Shown here piece after piece: positions 20,607 through 33,345 of a stretch of DNA of 64,000 nucleotides (positions are counted from its first letter, which is position 1; every line of letters begins with the position of its first letter). Below the pieces are notes generated by a model that saw only the letters and a list, made by a program, of their open reading frames with translations, ran no database searches and had not been told where the DNA came from. The DNA is from Liolophura sinensis (lineage: Eukaryota > Mollusca > Polyplacophora > Chitonida > Chitonidae): assembly GCF_032854445.1 (NCBI RefSeq), contig NC_088300.1, positions 57,016,984-57,080,983 on the forward strand, given 5' to 3'. The position numbers and the translations under genes are program-made.

Positions 20607-21470
20607 ATGGAGTCTCCAATGCCCTTGAGGCTTTATAGCTGGGTAAAACGTCATCTGAAGATCAAGAGTAAGAGGAAAAGGGATGAACCCAGAGCGTCGC
20701 GGCGGCCTACTGGACCATCCAGCGCCAAAAGCAAATCTTTAATGGGTTACATTGACCACAAACTCAGATGCAAGAAAGAGGAAAGTGGGCCGATAGAGTC
20801 AGTGAAAGGTCACTTTTGCTTGACAAGAGTTAGAGGATCTATGTTTCCGGGACATCAATCCACTGCCACATCTCTATGTGCAATTCTCCGTAGCCAGACC
20901 ACAGAACCGTCTTCATGGACATCCCATGTCATGGATAAAGTGTTGCTCCAAGGAGACCGACTTCATACTGTTAGGACAGCCAGGCTGAGAAAGCCCGTGT
21001 CAGACTCCATGAACCTCGCGCCAAACGAATTACCCACACGATTTACTTTCCGGCGGACCGAGTACTTGGTGGAAGTTTCTAAAGTGCTAACTGTGCGTCT
21101 CTTACCTCGAAGGACGGTGAAAAAGCAGCAGCTGTCCCGTGTGACAAAATTCAAACGTAGTCTGTCCTCTGCCTTATCCTCTCCACACGCTGGTGCCCTT
21201 CTCATTGTAGGTGGAAACACACTAGCATTTTTTTCCGACCAAAGCTACATCTACTGTTTCCAGCCGTGTTGTCACAAGGAAAAGTCTATACTATCCAGTA
21301 ACTGCAAAGCTGAGCTAAACGTTTTTCGGGATGTCCATCACTTGTCTATATTTTTATTGGAGGACCTGGCAAATCAAGACAATGCAGTCACCCTGTATAC
21401 AGTCGATCTTCAAGTGGATTGCCACACGTGGGCAGACCGCTCATTTGATGTTCACCTTGCGAGAGTGTAA
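20607..21470 (+). CDS. Array copy 5: intact 287-residue protein (type A)
   Basis: The protein is identical to copies 3 and 8. TATA 20526-20533, TCAGT 20555-20559, AATAAA 21577-21582. The downstream spacer has private changes (for example GGTATACGC near 22179). Confidence 0.75.
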   Translation: MESPMPLRLYSWVKRHLKIKSKRKRDEPRASRRPTGPSSAKSKSLMGYIDHKLRCKKEESGPIESVKGHFCLTRVRGSMFPGHQSTATSLCAILRSQTTEPSSWTSHVMDKVLLQGDRLHTVRTARLRKPVSDSMNLAPNELPTRFTFRRTEYLVEVSKVLTVRLLPRRTVKKQQLSRVTKFKRSLSSALSSPHAGALLIVGGNTLAFFSDQSYIYCFQPCCHKEKSILSSNCKAELNVFRDVHHLSIFLLEDLANQDNAVTLYTVDLQVDCHTWADRSFDVHLARV

Positions 21471-22981
21471 AGTTCTGTGAAATCTGGCGTAAATAGTGCT
21501 TGTCTGTATGGATTATTTCCAACATCATCTTCAATTGTTTGTCCAAAAATCATTGTGCTCTGCAAAAGATGTAAGAAATAAAGAAAAAATTGAAATTTGA
21601 TATGCCGCTCTGAGTTGAATTCAAAACTTGTTTACAACAGTGCTCATCATAGCGGAAATTGCCAACAAGGCGTCTTTAATCAGCCAGTATATTATTCAAA
21701 AATGTTATTGTACCTGCAGATAAGTGGTAGTGTTCAAAACGTGTGCTCAATGGTTTTCTGCAACATTAAAGAGAAGTTTTCTTATTATTTACATGGTTAT
21801 CTGTGCAGTATGGAAACTTTATCTTCGGCTTCCAACGGCTTGACCGTTGCGTAGATAGCTTGGGATTTACTCCAGGAGACCCATATTAAATGGTAACCTT
21901 TGAAGACGCTCTCTCAGATCAAAGGCGGCAACGTTTTTAAGCTCACAATACCACAATCACAGTTTTTGCCATTGACCGTTGTTTTATTATTCCATCTGCT
22001 TCTTTTAAATGTAGACAATATTGTACAGATGGACAGAAGCATGGACAGGTTGTTGATTTTCTACAGAAGGTTGATCACAAATCGTGAACACTTCTTCAGA
22101 GATCAAACACAAGAAGTTCATAAAGGCAGGAATTTATTACTACAATTGTCGTGAGTAATCTTCATTTCTGTTTTATAAGGTATACGCATTGAAGCGAGAA
22201 GACCAAGATATTTTCAATATGATACAAACAGTGAATATTCAAAAAGATTTGGAACGTTTATTCCTTTCCACGAGAGAAAATATTCAGGAGAATTACAACA
22301 TTCGCGTTGAAAATGTAAGATAGTCGTGGTATGACGAATAATAACTTTGTGTTGTAATGCTCAAGAAGCTGTAAGTCGAAGCTTTTATTCAAATCCATTT
22401 TCGTGCCTTTATGAAGACATTGTCGCTAGAAATTTGTAGAGGTGATCTGCATAATTGTGCAGTTTTAGCCTTCGCAGCATTGAAAACAGCTTTGTGTCGA
22501 ATGTTTGGAGAGAAGGAAAATAAGTAGTGAAATGAACCTTTGCAGATGCTGTAGTTTCAATTACGATTTCAGTGATGATAACGAATCGTATTGGTCGCCC
22601 ATGGCTATTAGTAAGAAAGAGGCGTGAGGTGTTATTCTTCCAAATGGTTGATTGGCTTTTATTTTCTAATAAGTATTTAGAGATTAACGCTGTGTTTTGT
22701 CAGAAAAGACAATGAATATACGTTGTAAGAAAAAAGACCGCCTGCTGTGGGATCGCATACCACCCGTCAGATTACGCGACGGTGTGACGAGTGGCTTACA
22801 TGTGCCAGATAGCAGTGTTTACTCCGACTGGTCCGACTGATTTGTGGTCGGGCTGCAAAGTATGTTGTGTTTATCTCACTTGTCTGCCATAAACACCAGG
22901 TATATAAACCTGCAGGGCGTGGATGTAGATCAGTTTGTCTTGGTGACCAACGTCCCAGAGACAGCATTCGAATTACGAAGA

Positions 22982-23845
22982 ATGGAGTCTCCAATGCCCT
23001 TAAAGCTTTATAACTGGGTAAAACGTCATCTGAAGATCAAGAGTAAGAGAAAAAGGGATGAACCCAGAGCGTCGCGGCGGCCTACTGGACCATCCAGCGC
23101 CAAAAGCAAATCTTTAATGGGTTACATTGACCACAAACTCAGATGCAAGAAAGAGGAAAGTGGGCCGATAGAGTCAGTGAAAGGTCACTTTTGCTTGACA
23201 AGAGTTAGAGGATCTATGTTTCCGGGACATCAATCCACTGCCACATCTCTATGTGCAATTCTCCGTAGCCAGACCACAGAACCGTCTTCATGGACATCCC
23301 ATGTCATGGATAAAGTGTTGCTCCAAGGAGACCGACTTCATACTGTTAGGACAGCCAGACTGAGAAAGCCCGTGACAGACTCCATGAACCTCGCGCCAAA
23401 CGAATTACCCACACGATTTACTTTCCGGCGGACCGAGTACTTGGTGGAAGTTTCTAAAGTGCTAACTGTGCGTCTCTTACCTCGAAGGACGGTGAAAAAG
23501 CAGCAGCTGTCCCGTGTGACAAAATTCAAACGTAGTCTGTCCTCTGCCTTATCCTCTCCACACGCTGGTGCCCTTCTCATTGTAGGTGGAAACACACTAG
23601 CATTTTTTTCCGACCAAAGCTACATCTACTCTTTCCAGCCGTGTTGTCACAAGGAAAAGTCTACACTATCCAGTAACTGCAAAGCTGAGCTAAACGTTTT
23701 TCGGGATGTCCATCACTTGTCTATATTTTTATTGGAGGACCTGGCAAATCAAGACAATGCAGTCACCCTGTATACAGTCGATCTTCAAGTGGATTGCCAC
23801 ACGTGGGCAGACCGCTCATTTGATGTTCACCTTGCGAGAGTATAA
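22982..23845 (+). CDS. Array copy 6: intact 287-residue protein (type B with an A-like end)
   Basis: Signature K8 N11 H107 T132 S217 T228 but R278, together with GTC in the codon before Asp267 and CTT at Leu284, both as in type A. The last ~60 bases therefore look converted from, or recombined with, a type A copy. TATA 22901-22908, TCAGT 22930-22934, AATAAA 23952-23957. Confidence 0.75.
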   Translation: MESPMPLKLYNWVKRHLKIKSKRKRDEPRASRRPTGPSSAKSKSLMGYIDHKLRCKKEESGPIESVKGHFCLTRVRGSMFPGHQSTATSLCAILRSQTTEPSSWTSHVMDKVLLQGDRLHTVRTARLRKPVTDSMNLAPNELPTRFTFRRTEYLVEVSKVLTVRLLPRRTVKKQQLSRVTKFKRSLSSALSSPHAGALLIVGGNTLAFFSDQSYIYSFQPCCHKEKSTLSSNCKAELNVFRDVHHLSIFLLEDLANQDNAVTLYTVDLQVDCHTWADRSFDVHLARV

Positions 23846-25356
23846 AGTTCTGTAAAATCTGGCGTAAATAGTGCTTGTCTGTATGGATTATTTCCAACAT
23901 CATCTTCAATTGTTTGTCCAAAAATCATTGTGCTCTGCAAAAGATGTAAGAAATAAAGAAAAAATTGAAATTTGATATGCCGCTCTGAGTTGAATTCAAA
24001 ACTTGTTTACAACAGTGCTCATCATAGCGGAAATTGCCAACAAGGCGTCTTTAATCAGCCAGTATATTATTCAAAAATGTTATTGTACCTGCAGATAAGT
24101 GGTAGTGTTCAAAACGTGTGCTCAATGGTTTTCTGCAACATTAAAGAGAAGTTTTCTTATTATTTACATGGTTATCTGTGCAGTATGGAAACTTTATCTT
24201 CGGCTTCCAACGGCTTGACCGTTGCGTAGATAGCTTGGGATTTACTCCAGGAGACCCATATTAAATGGTAACCTTTGAAGACGCTCTCTCAGATCAAAGG
24301 CGGCAACGTTTTTAAGCTCACAATACCACAATCACAGGTTTTGCCATTGACCGTTGTTTTATTTTTCCATCTGCTTCTTTTAAATGTAGACAATATTGTA
24401 CAGATGGACAGAAGCATGGACAGGTTGTTGATTTTCTACAGAAGGTTGATCACAAATCGTGAACCCTTCTTCAGAGATCAAACACAAGAAGTTCATATAG
24501 GCAGGAATTTATTACTACAATTGCCGTGAGTAATCTTCATTTCTGTTTTATAAGTTATACGCAGTGAAGCGAGAAGACCAAGATATTTTCAATATGATAT
24601 AAACAGTGAATATTCAAAAAGATGTGGAACGTTTATTCCTTTCCACGAGAGAAAATATTCAGGAGAATTACAACATTCGCGTTGAAAATGTAAGATAGTC
24701 GTGGTATGACGAATAATAACTTTGTGTTGTAATGCTCAAGAAGCTGTAAGTCGAAGCTTTTATTCAAATCCATTTTCGTGCCTTTATGAAGACATTGTCG
24801 CTAGAAATTTGTAGAGGTGATCTGCATAATTGTGCAGTTTTAGCCTTCGCAGCATTGAAAACAGCTTTGTGTCGAATGTTTGGAGAGAAGGAAAATAAGT
24901 AGTGAAATGAACCTTTGCAGATGCTGTAGTTTCAATTACGATTTCAGTGATGATAACGAATCGTATTGGTCGCCCATGGCTATTAGTAAGAAAGAGGCGT
25001 GAGGTGTTATTCTTCCAAATGGTTGATTGGCTTTTATTTTCTAATAAGTATTTAGAGATTAACGCTGTGTTTTGTCAGAAAAGACAATGAATATACGTTG
25101 TAAGAAAAAAGACCGCCTGCTGTGGGATCGCATACCACCCGTCAGATTACGCGACGGTGTGACGAGTGGCTTACATGTGCCAGATAGCAGTGTTTACTCC
25201 GACTGGTCCGACTGATTTGTGGTCGGGCTGCAAAGTATGTTGTGTTTATCTCACTTGTCTGCCATAAACACCAGGTATATAAACCTGCAGGGCGTGGATG
25301 TAGATCAGTTTGTCTTGGTGACCAACGTCCCAGAGACAGCATTCGAATTACGAAGA

Positions 25357-26220
25357 ATGGAGTCTCCAATGCCCTTAAAGCTTTATAACTGGGTAAAACG
25401 TCATCTGAAGATCAAGAGTAAGAGAAAAAGGGATGAACCCAGAGCGTCGCGGCGGCCTACTGGACCATCCAGCGCCAAAAGCAAATCTTTAATGGGTTAC
25501 ATTGACCACAAACTCAGATGCAAGAAAGAGGAAAGTGGGCCGATAGAGTCAATGAAAGGTCACTTTTGCTTGACAAGAGTTAGAGGATCTATGTTTCCGG
25601 GACATCAATCCACTGCCACATCTCTATGTGCAATTCTCCGTAGCCAGACCACAGAACCGTCTTCATGGACATCCGATGTCATGGATAAAGTGTTGCTCCA
25701 AGGAGACCGACTTCATACTGTTAGGACAGCCAGACTGAGAAAGCCCGTGACAGACTCCATGAACCTCGCGCCAAACGAATTACCCACACGATTTACTTTC
25801 CGGCGGACCGAGTACTTGGTGGAAGTTTCTAAAGTGCTAACTGTGCGTCTCTTACCTCGAAGGACGGTGAAAAAGCAGCAGCTGTCCCGTGTGACAAAAT
25901 TCAAACGTAGTCTGTCCTCTGCCTTATCCTCTCCACACGCTGGTGCCCTTCTCATTGTAGGTGGAAACACACTAGCATTTTTTTCCGACCAAAGCTACAT
26001 CTACTCTTTCCAGCCGTGTTGTCACAAGGAAAAGTCTACACTATCCAGTAACTGCAAAGCTGAGCTAAACGTTTTTCGGGATGTCCATCACTTGTCTATA
26101 TTTTTATTGGAGGACCTGGCAAATCAAGACAATGCAGTCACCCTGTATACAGTTGATCTTCAAGTGGATTGCCACACGTGGGCAGACCACTCATTTGATG
26201 TTCACCTCGCGAGAGTATAA
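25357..26220 (+). CDS. Array copy 7: intact 287-residue protein (type B, Met66 and Asp107)
   Basis: A second type B copy directly after copy 6, breaking the alternation. M66 is private. D107 (TCCGAT) is otherwise seen in copies 10 and 12 and in the single-copy paralogue. TATA 25276-25283, TCAGT 25305-25309, AATAAA 26327-26332. Confidence 0.75.
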   Translation: MESPMPLKLYNWVKRHLKIKSKRKRDEPRASRRPTGPSSAKSKSLMGYIDHKLRCKKEESGPIESMKGHFCLTRVRGSMFPGHQSTATSLCAILRSQTTEPSSWTSDVMDKVLLQGDRLHTVRTARLRKPVTDSMNLAPNELPTRFTFRRTEYLVEVSKVLTVRLLPRRTVKKQQLSRVTKFKRSLSSALSSPHAGALLIVGGNTLAFFSDQSYIYSFQPCCHKEKSTLSSNCKAELNVFRDVHHLSIFLLEDLANQDNAVTLYTVDLQVDCHTWADHSFDVHLARV

Positions 26221-27731
26221 AGTTCTGTAAAATCTGGCGTAAATAGTGCTTGTCTGTATGGATTATTTCCAACATCATCTTCAATTGTTTGTCCAAAAAT
26301 CATTGTGCTCTGCAAAAGATGTAAGAAATAAAGAAAAAATTGAAATTTGATATGCCGCTCTGAGTTGAATTCAAAACTTGTTTACAACAGTGCTCATCAT
26401 AGCGGAAATTGCCAACAAGGCGTCTTTAATCAGCCAGTATATTATTCAAAAATGTTATTGTACCTGCAGATAAGTGGTAGTGTTCAAAACGTGTGCTCAA
26501 TGGTTTTCTGCAACATTAAAGAGAAGTTTTCTTATTATTTACATGGTTATCTGTGCAGTATGGAAACTTTATCTTCGGCTTCCAACGGCTTGACCGTTGC
26601 GTAGATAGCTTGGGATTTACTCCAGGAGACCCATATTAAATGGTAACCTTTGAAGACGCTCTCTCAGATCAAAGGCGGCAACGTTTTTAAGCTCACAATA
26701 CCACAATCACAGGTTTTGCCATTGACCGTTGTTTTATTTTTCCATCTGCTTCTTTTAAATGTAGACAATATTGTACAGATGGACAGAAGCATGGACAGGT
26801 TGTTGATTTTCTACAGAAGGTTGATCACAAATCGTGAACCCTTCTTCAGAGATCAAACACAAGAAGTTCATATAGGCAGGAATTTATTACTACAATTGCC
26901 GTGAGTAATCTTCATTTCTGTTTTATAAGTTATACGCAGTGAAGCGAGAAGACCAAGATATTTTCAATATGATATAAACAGTGAATATTCAAAAAGATGT
27001 GGAACGTTTATTCCTTTCCACGAGAGAAAATATTCAGGAGAATTACAACATTCGCATTGAAAATGTAAGATAGTCGTGGTATGACGAATAATAACTTTGT
27101 GTTGTAATGCTCAAGAAGCTGTAAGTCGAAGCTTTTATTCAAATCCATTTTCGTGCCTTTATGAAGACATTGTCGCTAGAAATTTGTAGTGGTGATCTGC
27201 ATAATTGTGCAGTTTTAGCCTTCGCAGCATTGAAAACAGCTTTGTGTCGAATGTTTGGAGAGAAGGAAAATAAGTAGTGAAATGAACCTTTGCAGATGCT
27301 GTAGTTTCAATTACGATTTCAGTGATGATAACGAATCGTATTGGTGGCCCATGGCTATTAGAAAGAAAGAAGCGTGAGGTGTTATTCTTCCAAATGGTTG
27401 ATTGGCTTTTATTTTCTAATAAGTATTTAGAGATTAACGCTGTGTTTTGTCAGAAAAGACAATGAATATACGTTGTAAGAAAAAAGACCGCCTGCTGTGG
27501 GATCGCATACCACCCGTCAGATTACGCGACGGTGTGACGAGTGGCTTACATGTGTCAGATAGCAGTGTTTACTCCGACTGGTCTGACTGATTTGTGGTCG
27601 GGCTGCAAAGTATGTTGTGTTTATCTCACTTGTCTGCCATAAACGCCAGGTATATAAACCTGCAGGGCAAGGATGCAGATCAGTTTGTCTTGGTGACCAA
27701 CGTCCCAGAGACAGCATTCGAATTACGAAGA

Positions 27732-28595
27732 ATGGAGTCTCCAATGCCCTTGAGGCTTTATAGCTGGGTAAAACGTCATCTGAAGATCAAGAGTAAGAGG
27801 AAAAGGGATGAACCCAGAGCGTCGCGGCGGCCTACTGGACCATCCAGCGCCAAAAGCAAATCTTTAATGGGTTACATTGACCACAAACTCAGATGCAAGA
27901 AAGAGGAAAGTGGGCCGATAGAGTCAGTGAAAGGTCACTTTTGCTTGACAAGAGTTAGAGGATCTATGTTTCCGGGACATCAATCCACTGCCACATCTCT
28001 ATGTGCAATTCTCCGTAGCCAGACCACAGAACCGTCTTCATGGACATCCCATGTCATGGATAAAGTGTTGCTCCAAGGAGACCGACTTCATACTGTTAGG
28101 ACAGCCAGGCTGAGAAAGCCCGTGTCAGACTCCATGAACCTCGCGCCAAACGAATTACCCACACGATTTACTTTCCGGCGGACCGAGTACTTGGTGGAAG
28201 TTTCTAAAGTGCTAACTGTGCGTCTCTTACCTCGAAGGACGGTGAAAAAGCAGCAGCTGTCCCGTGTGACAAAATTCAAACGTAGTCTGTCCTCTGCCTT
28301 ATCCTCTCCACACGCTGGTGCCCTTCTCATTGTAGGTGGAAACACACTAGCATTTTTTTCCGACCAAAGCTACATCTACTGTTTCCAGCCGTGTTGTCAC
28401 AAGGAAAAGTCTATACTATCCAGTAACTGCAAAGCTGAGCTAAACGTTTTTCGGGATGTCCATCACTTGTCTATATTTTTATTGGAGGACCTGGCAAATC
28501 AAGACAATGCAGTCACCCTGTATACAGTCGATCTTCAAGTGGATTGCCACACGTGGGCAGACCGCTCATTTGATGTTCACCTTGCGAGAGTGTAA
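27732..28595 (+). CDS. Array copy 8: intact 287-residue protein (type A)
   Basis: Protein identical to copies 3 and 5. TATA 27651-27658, TCAGT 27680-27684, AATAAA 28702-28707. Confidence 0.75.
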   Translation: MESPMPLRLYSWVKRHLKIKSKRKRDEPRASRRPTGPSSAKSKSLMGYIDHKLRCKKEESGPIESVKGHFCLTRVRGSMFPGHQSTATSLCAILRSQTTEPSSWTSHVMDKVLLQGDRLHTVRTARLRKPVSDSMNLAPNELPTRFTFRRTEYLVEVSKVLTVRLLPRRTVKKQQLSRVTKFKRSLSSALSSPHAGALLIVGGNTLAFFSDQSYIYCFQPCCHKEKSILSSNCKAELNVFRDVHHLSIFLLEDLANQDNAVTLYTVDLQVDCHTWADRSFDVHLARV

Positions 28596-30106
28596 AGTTC
28601 TGTGAAATCTGGCGTAAATAGTGCTTGTCTGTATGGATTATTTCCAACATCATCTTCAATTGTTTGTCCAAAAATCATTGTGCTCTGCAAAAGATGTAAG
28701 AAATAAAGAAAAAATTGAAATTTGATATGCCGCTCTGAGTTGAATTCAAAACTTGTTTACAACAGTGCTCATCATAGCGGAAATTGCCAACAAGGCGTCT
28801 TTAATCAGCCAGTATATTATTCAAAAATGTTATTGTACCTGCAGATAAGTGGTAGTGTTCAAAACGTGTGCTCAATGGTTTTCTGCAACATTAAAGAGAA
28901 GTTTTCTTATTATTTACATGGTTATCTGTGCAGTATGGAAACTTTATCTTCGGCTTCCAACGGCTTGACCGTTGCGTAGATAGCTTGGGATTTACTCCAG
29001 GAGACCCATATTAAATGGTAACCTTTGAAGACGCTCTCTCAGATCAAAGGCGGCAACGTTTTTAAGCTCACAATACCACAATCACAGTTTTTGCCATTGA
29101 CCGTTGTTTTATTATTCCATCTGCTTCTTTTAAATGTAGACAATATTGTACAGATGGACAGAAGCATGGACAGGTTGTTGATTTTCTACAGAAGGTTGAT
29201 CACAAATCGTGAACACTTCTTCAGAGATCAAACACAAGAAGTTCATATAGGCAGGAATTTATTACTACAATTGTCGTGAGTAATCTTCATTTCTGTTTTA
29301 TAAGTTATACGCATTGAAGCGAGAAGACCAAGATATTTTCAATATGATATAAACAGTGAATATTCAAAAAGATGTGGAACGTTTATTCCTTTCCACGAGA
29401 GAAAATATTCAGGAGAATTACAACATTCGCGTTGAAAATGTAAGATAGTCGTGGTATGACGAATAATAACTTTGTGTTGTAATGCTCAAGAAGCTGTAAG
29501 TCGAAGCTTTTATTCAAATCCATTTTCGTGCCTTTATGAAGACATTGTCGCTAGAAATTTGTAGAGGTGATCTGCATAATTGTGCAGTTTTAGCCTTCGC
29601 AGCATTGAAAACAGCTTTGTGTCGAATGTTTGGAGAGAAGGAAAATAAGTAGTGAAATGAACCTTTGCAGATGCTGTAGTTTCAATTACGATTTCAGTGA
29701 TGATAACGAATCGTATTGGTCGCCCATGGCTATTAGTAAGAAAGAAGCGTGAGGTGTTATTCTTCCAAATGGTTGATTGGCTTTTATTTTCTAATAAGTA
29801 TTTAGAGATTAACGCTGTGTTTTGTCAGAAAAGACAATGAATATACGTTGTAAGAAAAAAGACCGCCTGCTGTGGGATCGCATACCACCCGTCAGATTAC
29901 GCGACGGTGTGACGAGTGGCTTACATGTGCCAGATAGCAGTGTTTACTCCGACTGGTCCGACTGATTTGTGGTCGGGCTGCAAAGTATGTTGTGTTTATC
30001 TCACTTGTCTGCCATAAACACCAGGTATATAAACCTGCAGGGCGTGGATGTAGATCAGTTTGTCTTGGTGACCAACGTCCCAGAGACAGCATTCGAATTA
30101 CGAAGA

Positions 30107-30970
30107 ATGGAGTCTCCAATGCCCTTAAAGCTTTATAACTGGGTAAAACGTCATCTGAAGATCAAGAGTAAGAGAAAAAGGGATGAACCCAGAGCGTCGC
30201 GGCGGCCTACTGGACCATCCAGCGCCAAAAGCAAATCTTTAATGGGTTACATTGACCACAAACTCAGATGCAAGAAAGAGGAAAGTGGGCCGATAGAGTC
30301 AGTGAAAGGTCACTTTTGCTTGACAAGAGTTAGAGGATCTATGTTTCCGGGACATCAATCCACTGCCACATCTCTATGTGCAATTCTCCGTAGCCAGACC
30401 ACAGAACCGTCTTCATGGACATCCCATGTCATGGATAAAGTGTTGCTCCAAGGAGACCGACTTCATACTGTTAGGACAGCCAGAATGAGAAAGCCCGTGA
30501 CAGACTCCATGAACCTCGCGCCAAACGAATTACCCACACGATTTACTTTCCGGCGGACCGAGTACTTGGTGGAAGTTTCTAAAGTGCTAACTGTGCGTCT
30601 CTTACCTCGAAGGACGGTGAAAAAGCAGCAGCTGTCCCGTGTGACAAAATTCAAACGTAGTCTGTCCTCTGCCTTATCCTCTCCACACGCTGGTGCCCTT
30701 CTCATTGTAGGTGGAAACACACTAGCATTTTTTTCCGACCAAAGCTACATCTACTCTTTCCAGCCGTGTTGTCACAAGGAAAAGTCTACACTATCCAGTA
30801 ACTGCAAAGCTGAGCTAAACGTTTTTCGGGATGTCCATCACTTGTCTATATTTTTATTGGAGGACCTGGCAAATCAAGACAATGCAGTCACCCTGTATAC
30901 AGTTGATCTTCAAGTGGATTGCCACACGTGGGCAGACCACTCATTTGATGTTCACCTCGCGAGAGTATAA
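30107..30970 (+). CDS. Array copy 9: intact 287-residue protein (type B, Met127)
   Basis: Protein identical to copy 4, including the rare M127. The copy 8-9 pair therefore repeats the copy 3-4 pair. TATA 30026-30033, TCAGT 30055-30059, AATAAA 31077-31082. Confidence 0.75.
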   Translation: MESPMPLKLYNWVKRHLKIKSKRKRDEPRASRRPTGPSSAKSKSLMGYIDHKLRCKKEESGPIESVKGHFCLTRVRGSMFPGHQSTATSLCAILRSQTTEPSSWTSHVMDKVLLQGDRLHTVRTARMRKPVTDSMNLAPNELPTRFTFRRTEYLVEVSKVLTVRLLPRRTVKKQQLSRVTKFKRSLSSALSSPHAGALLIVGGNTLAFFSDQSYIYSFQPCCHKEKSTLSSNCKAELNVFRDVHHLSIFLLEDLANQDNAVTLYTVDLQVDCHTWADHSFDVHLARV

Positions 30971-32481
30971 AGTTCTGTAAAATCTGGCGTAAATAGTGCT
31001 TGTCTGTATGGATTATTTCCAACATCATCTTTAATTGTTTGTCCAAAAATCATTGTGCTCTGCAAAAGATGTAAGAAATAAAGAAAAAATTGAAATTTGA
31101 TATGCCGCTCTGAGTTGAATTCAAAACTTGTTTACAACAGTGCTCATCATAGCGGAAATTGCCAACAAGGCGTCTTTAATCAGCCAGTATATTATTCAAA
31201 AATGTTATTGTACCTGCAGATAAGTGGTAGTGTTCAAAACGTGTGCTCAATGGTTTTCTGCAACATTAAAGAGAAGTTTTCTTATTATTTACATGGTTAT
31301 CTGTGCAGTATGGAAACTTTATCTTCGGCTTCCAACGGCTTGACCGTTGCGTAGATAGCTTGGGATTTACTCCAGGAGACCCATATTAAATGGTAACCTT
31401 TGAAGACGCTCTCTCAGATCAAAGGCGGCAACGTTTTTAAGCTCACAATACCACAATCACAGGTTTTGCCATTGACCGTTGTTTTATTTTTCCATCTGCT
31501 TCTTTTAAATGTAGACAATATTGTACAGATGGACAGAAGCATGGACAGGTTGTTGATTTTCTACAGAAGGTTGATCACAAATCGTGAACCCTTCTTCAGA
31601 GATCAAACACAAGAAGTTCATATAGGCAGGAATTTATTACTACAATTGCCGTGAGTAATCTTCATTTCTGTTTTATAAGTTATACGCAGTGAAGCGAGAA
31701 GACCAAGATATTTTCAATATGATATAAACAGTGAATATTCAAAAAGATGTGGAACGTTTATTCCTTTCCACGAGAGAAAATATTCAGGAGAATTACAACA
31801 TTCGCGTTGAAAATGTAAGATAGTCGTGGTATGACGAATAATAACTTTGTGTTGTAATGCTCAAGAAGCTGTAAGTCGAAGCTTTTATTCAAATCCATTT
31901 TCGTGCCTTTATGAAGGACATTGTCGCTAGAAATTTGTAGTGGTGATCTGCATAATTGTGCAGTTTTAGTCTTGGCAGCATTGAAAACAGCTCTGTGTCG
32001 AATGTTTGGAGAGAAGGAAAATAAGTAGTGAAATGAACCTTTGCAGATGCTGTAGTTTCAATTACGATTTCAGTGATGATAACGAATCGTATTGGTGTTC
32101 ATGGCCATTAGTAAGAAAGAGACATGAGGTGTTATTCTTCCAAATGGTTGATTGGCTTTTATTTTCTAATAAGTATTTAGAGATTAACGCTGTGTTTTGT
32201 CAGAAAAGACAATGAATATACGTTGTAAGAAAAAAGACCGCCTGCTGTGGGATCGCATACCACCCGTCAGATTACGCGACGGTGTGACGAGTGGCTTACA
32301 TGTGTCAGATAACAGTGTTTACTCCGACTGGTCTGACTGATTTGTGGTCGGGCTGCAAAGTATGTTGTGTTTATCTCACTTGTCTGCCATAAACGCCAGG
32401 TATATAAACCTGCAGGGCAAGAATGCAGATCAGTTTGTCTTGGTGACCAACGTCCCAGAGACAGCATTCGAAATACGAAGA

Positions 32482-33345
32482 ATGGAGTCTCCAATGCCCT
32501 TGAGGCTTTATAGCTGGGTAAAACGTCATCTGAAGATCAAGAGTAAGAGGAAAAGAGATGAACCCAGAGCGTCGCGGCGGCCTACTGGACCATCCAGCGC
32601 CAAAAGCAAATCTTTAATGGGTTACATTGACCACAAACTCAGATGCAAGAAAGAGGAAAGTGGGCCGGTAGAGTCAGTGAAAGGTCACTTTTGCTTGACA
32701 AGAGTTAGAGGATCTATGTTTCCGGGACATCAATCCACTGCCACATCTCTATGTGCAATTCTCCGTAGCCAGACCACAGAACCGTCTTCATGGACATCCG
32801 ATGTCATGGATAAAGTGTTGCTCCAAGGAGACCGACTTCATACTGTTAGGACAGCCAGACTGAGAAAGCCCGTGACAGACTCCATGAACCTCGCGCCAAA
32901 CGAATTACCCACACGATTTACTTTCCGGCGGACCGAGTACTTGGTGGAAGTTTCTAAAGTGCTAACTGTGCGTCTCTTACCTCGAAGGACGGTGAAAAAG
33001 CAGCAGCTGTCCCGTGTGACAAAATTCAAACGTAGTCTGTCCTCTGCCTTATCCTCTCCACACGCTGGTGCCCTTCTCATTGTAGGTGGAAACACACTAG
33101 CATTTTTTTCCGACCAAAGCTACATCTACTCTTTCCAGCCGTGTTGTCACAAGGAAAAGTCTATACTATCCAGTAACTGCAAAGCTGAGCTAAACGTTTT
33201 TCGGGATGTCCATCACTTGTCTATATTTTTATTGGAGGACCTGGCAAATCAAGACAATGCAGTCACCCTGTATACAGTTGATCTTCAAGTGGATTGCCAC
33301 ACGTGGGCAGACCGCTCATTTGATGTTCACCTCGCGAGAGTGTAA
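32482..33345 (+). CDS. Array copy 10: intact 287-residue protein (type C)
   Basis: Signature R8 S11 V63 D107 L127 T132 S217 I228 R278: an A-like front, a B-like middle and D107. TATA 32401-32408, TCAGT 32430-32434, AATAAA 33452-33457. Its spacer also differs (one extra base in AAGGACATTG near 31916), marking the boundary between the two halves of the array. Confidence 0.75.
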   Translation: MESPMPLRLYSWVKRHLKIKSKRKRDEPRASRRPTGPSSAKSKSLMGYIDHKLRCKKEESGPVESVKGHFCLTRVRGSMFPGHQSTATSLCAILRSQTTEPSSWTSDVMDKVLLQGDRLHTVRTARLRKPVTDSMNLAPNELPTRFTFRRTEYLVEVSKVLTVRLLPRRTVKKQQLSRVTKFKRSLSSALSSPHAGALLIVGGNTLAFFSDQSYIYSFQPCCHKEKSILSSNCKAELNVFRDVHHLSIFLLEDLANQDNAVTLYTVDLQVDCHTWADRSFDVHLARV

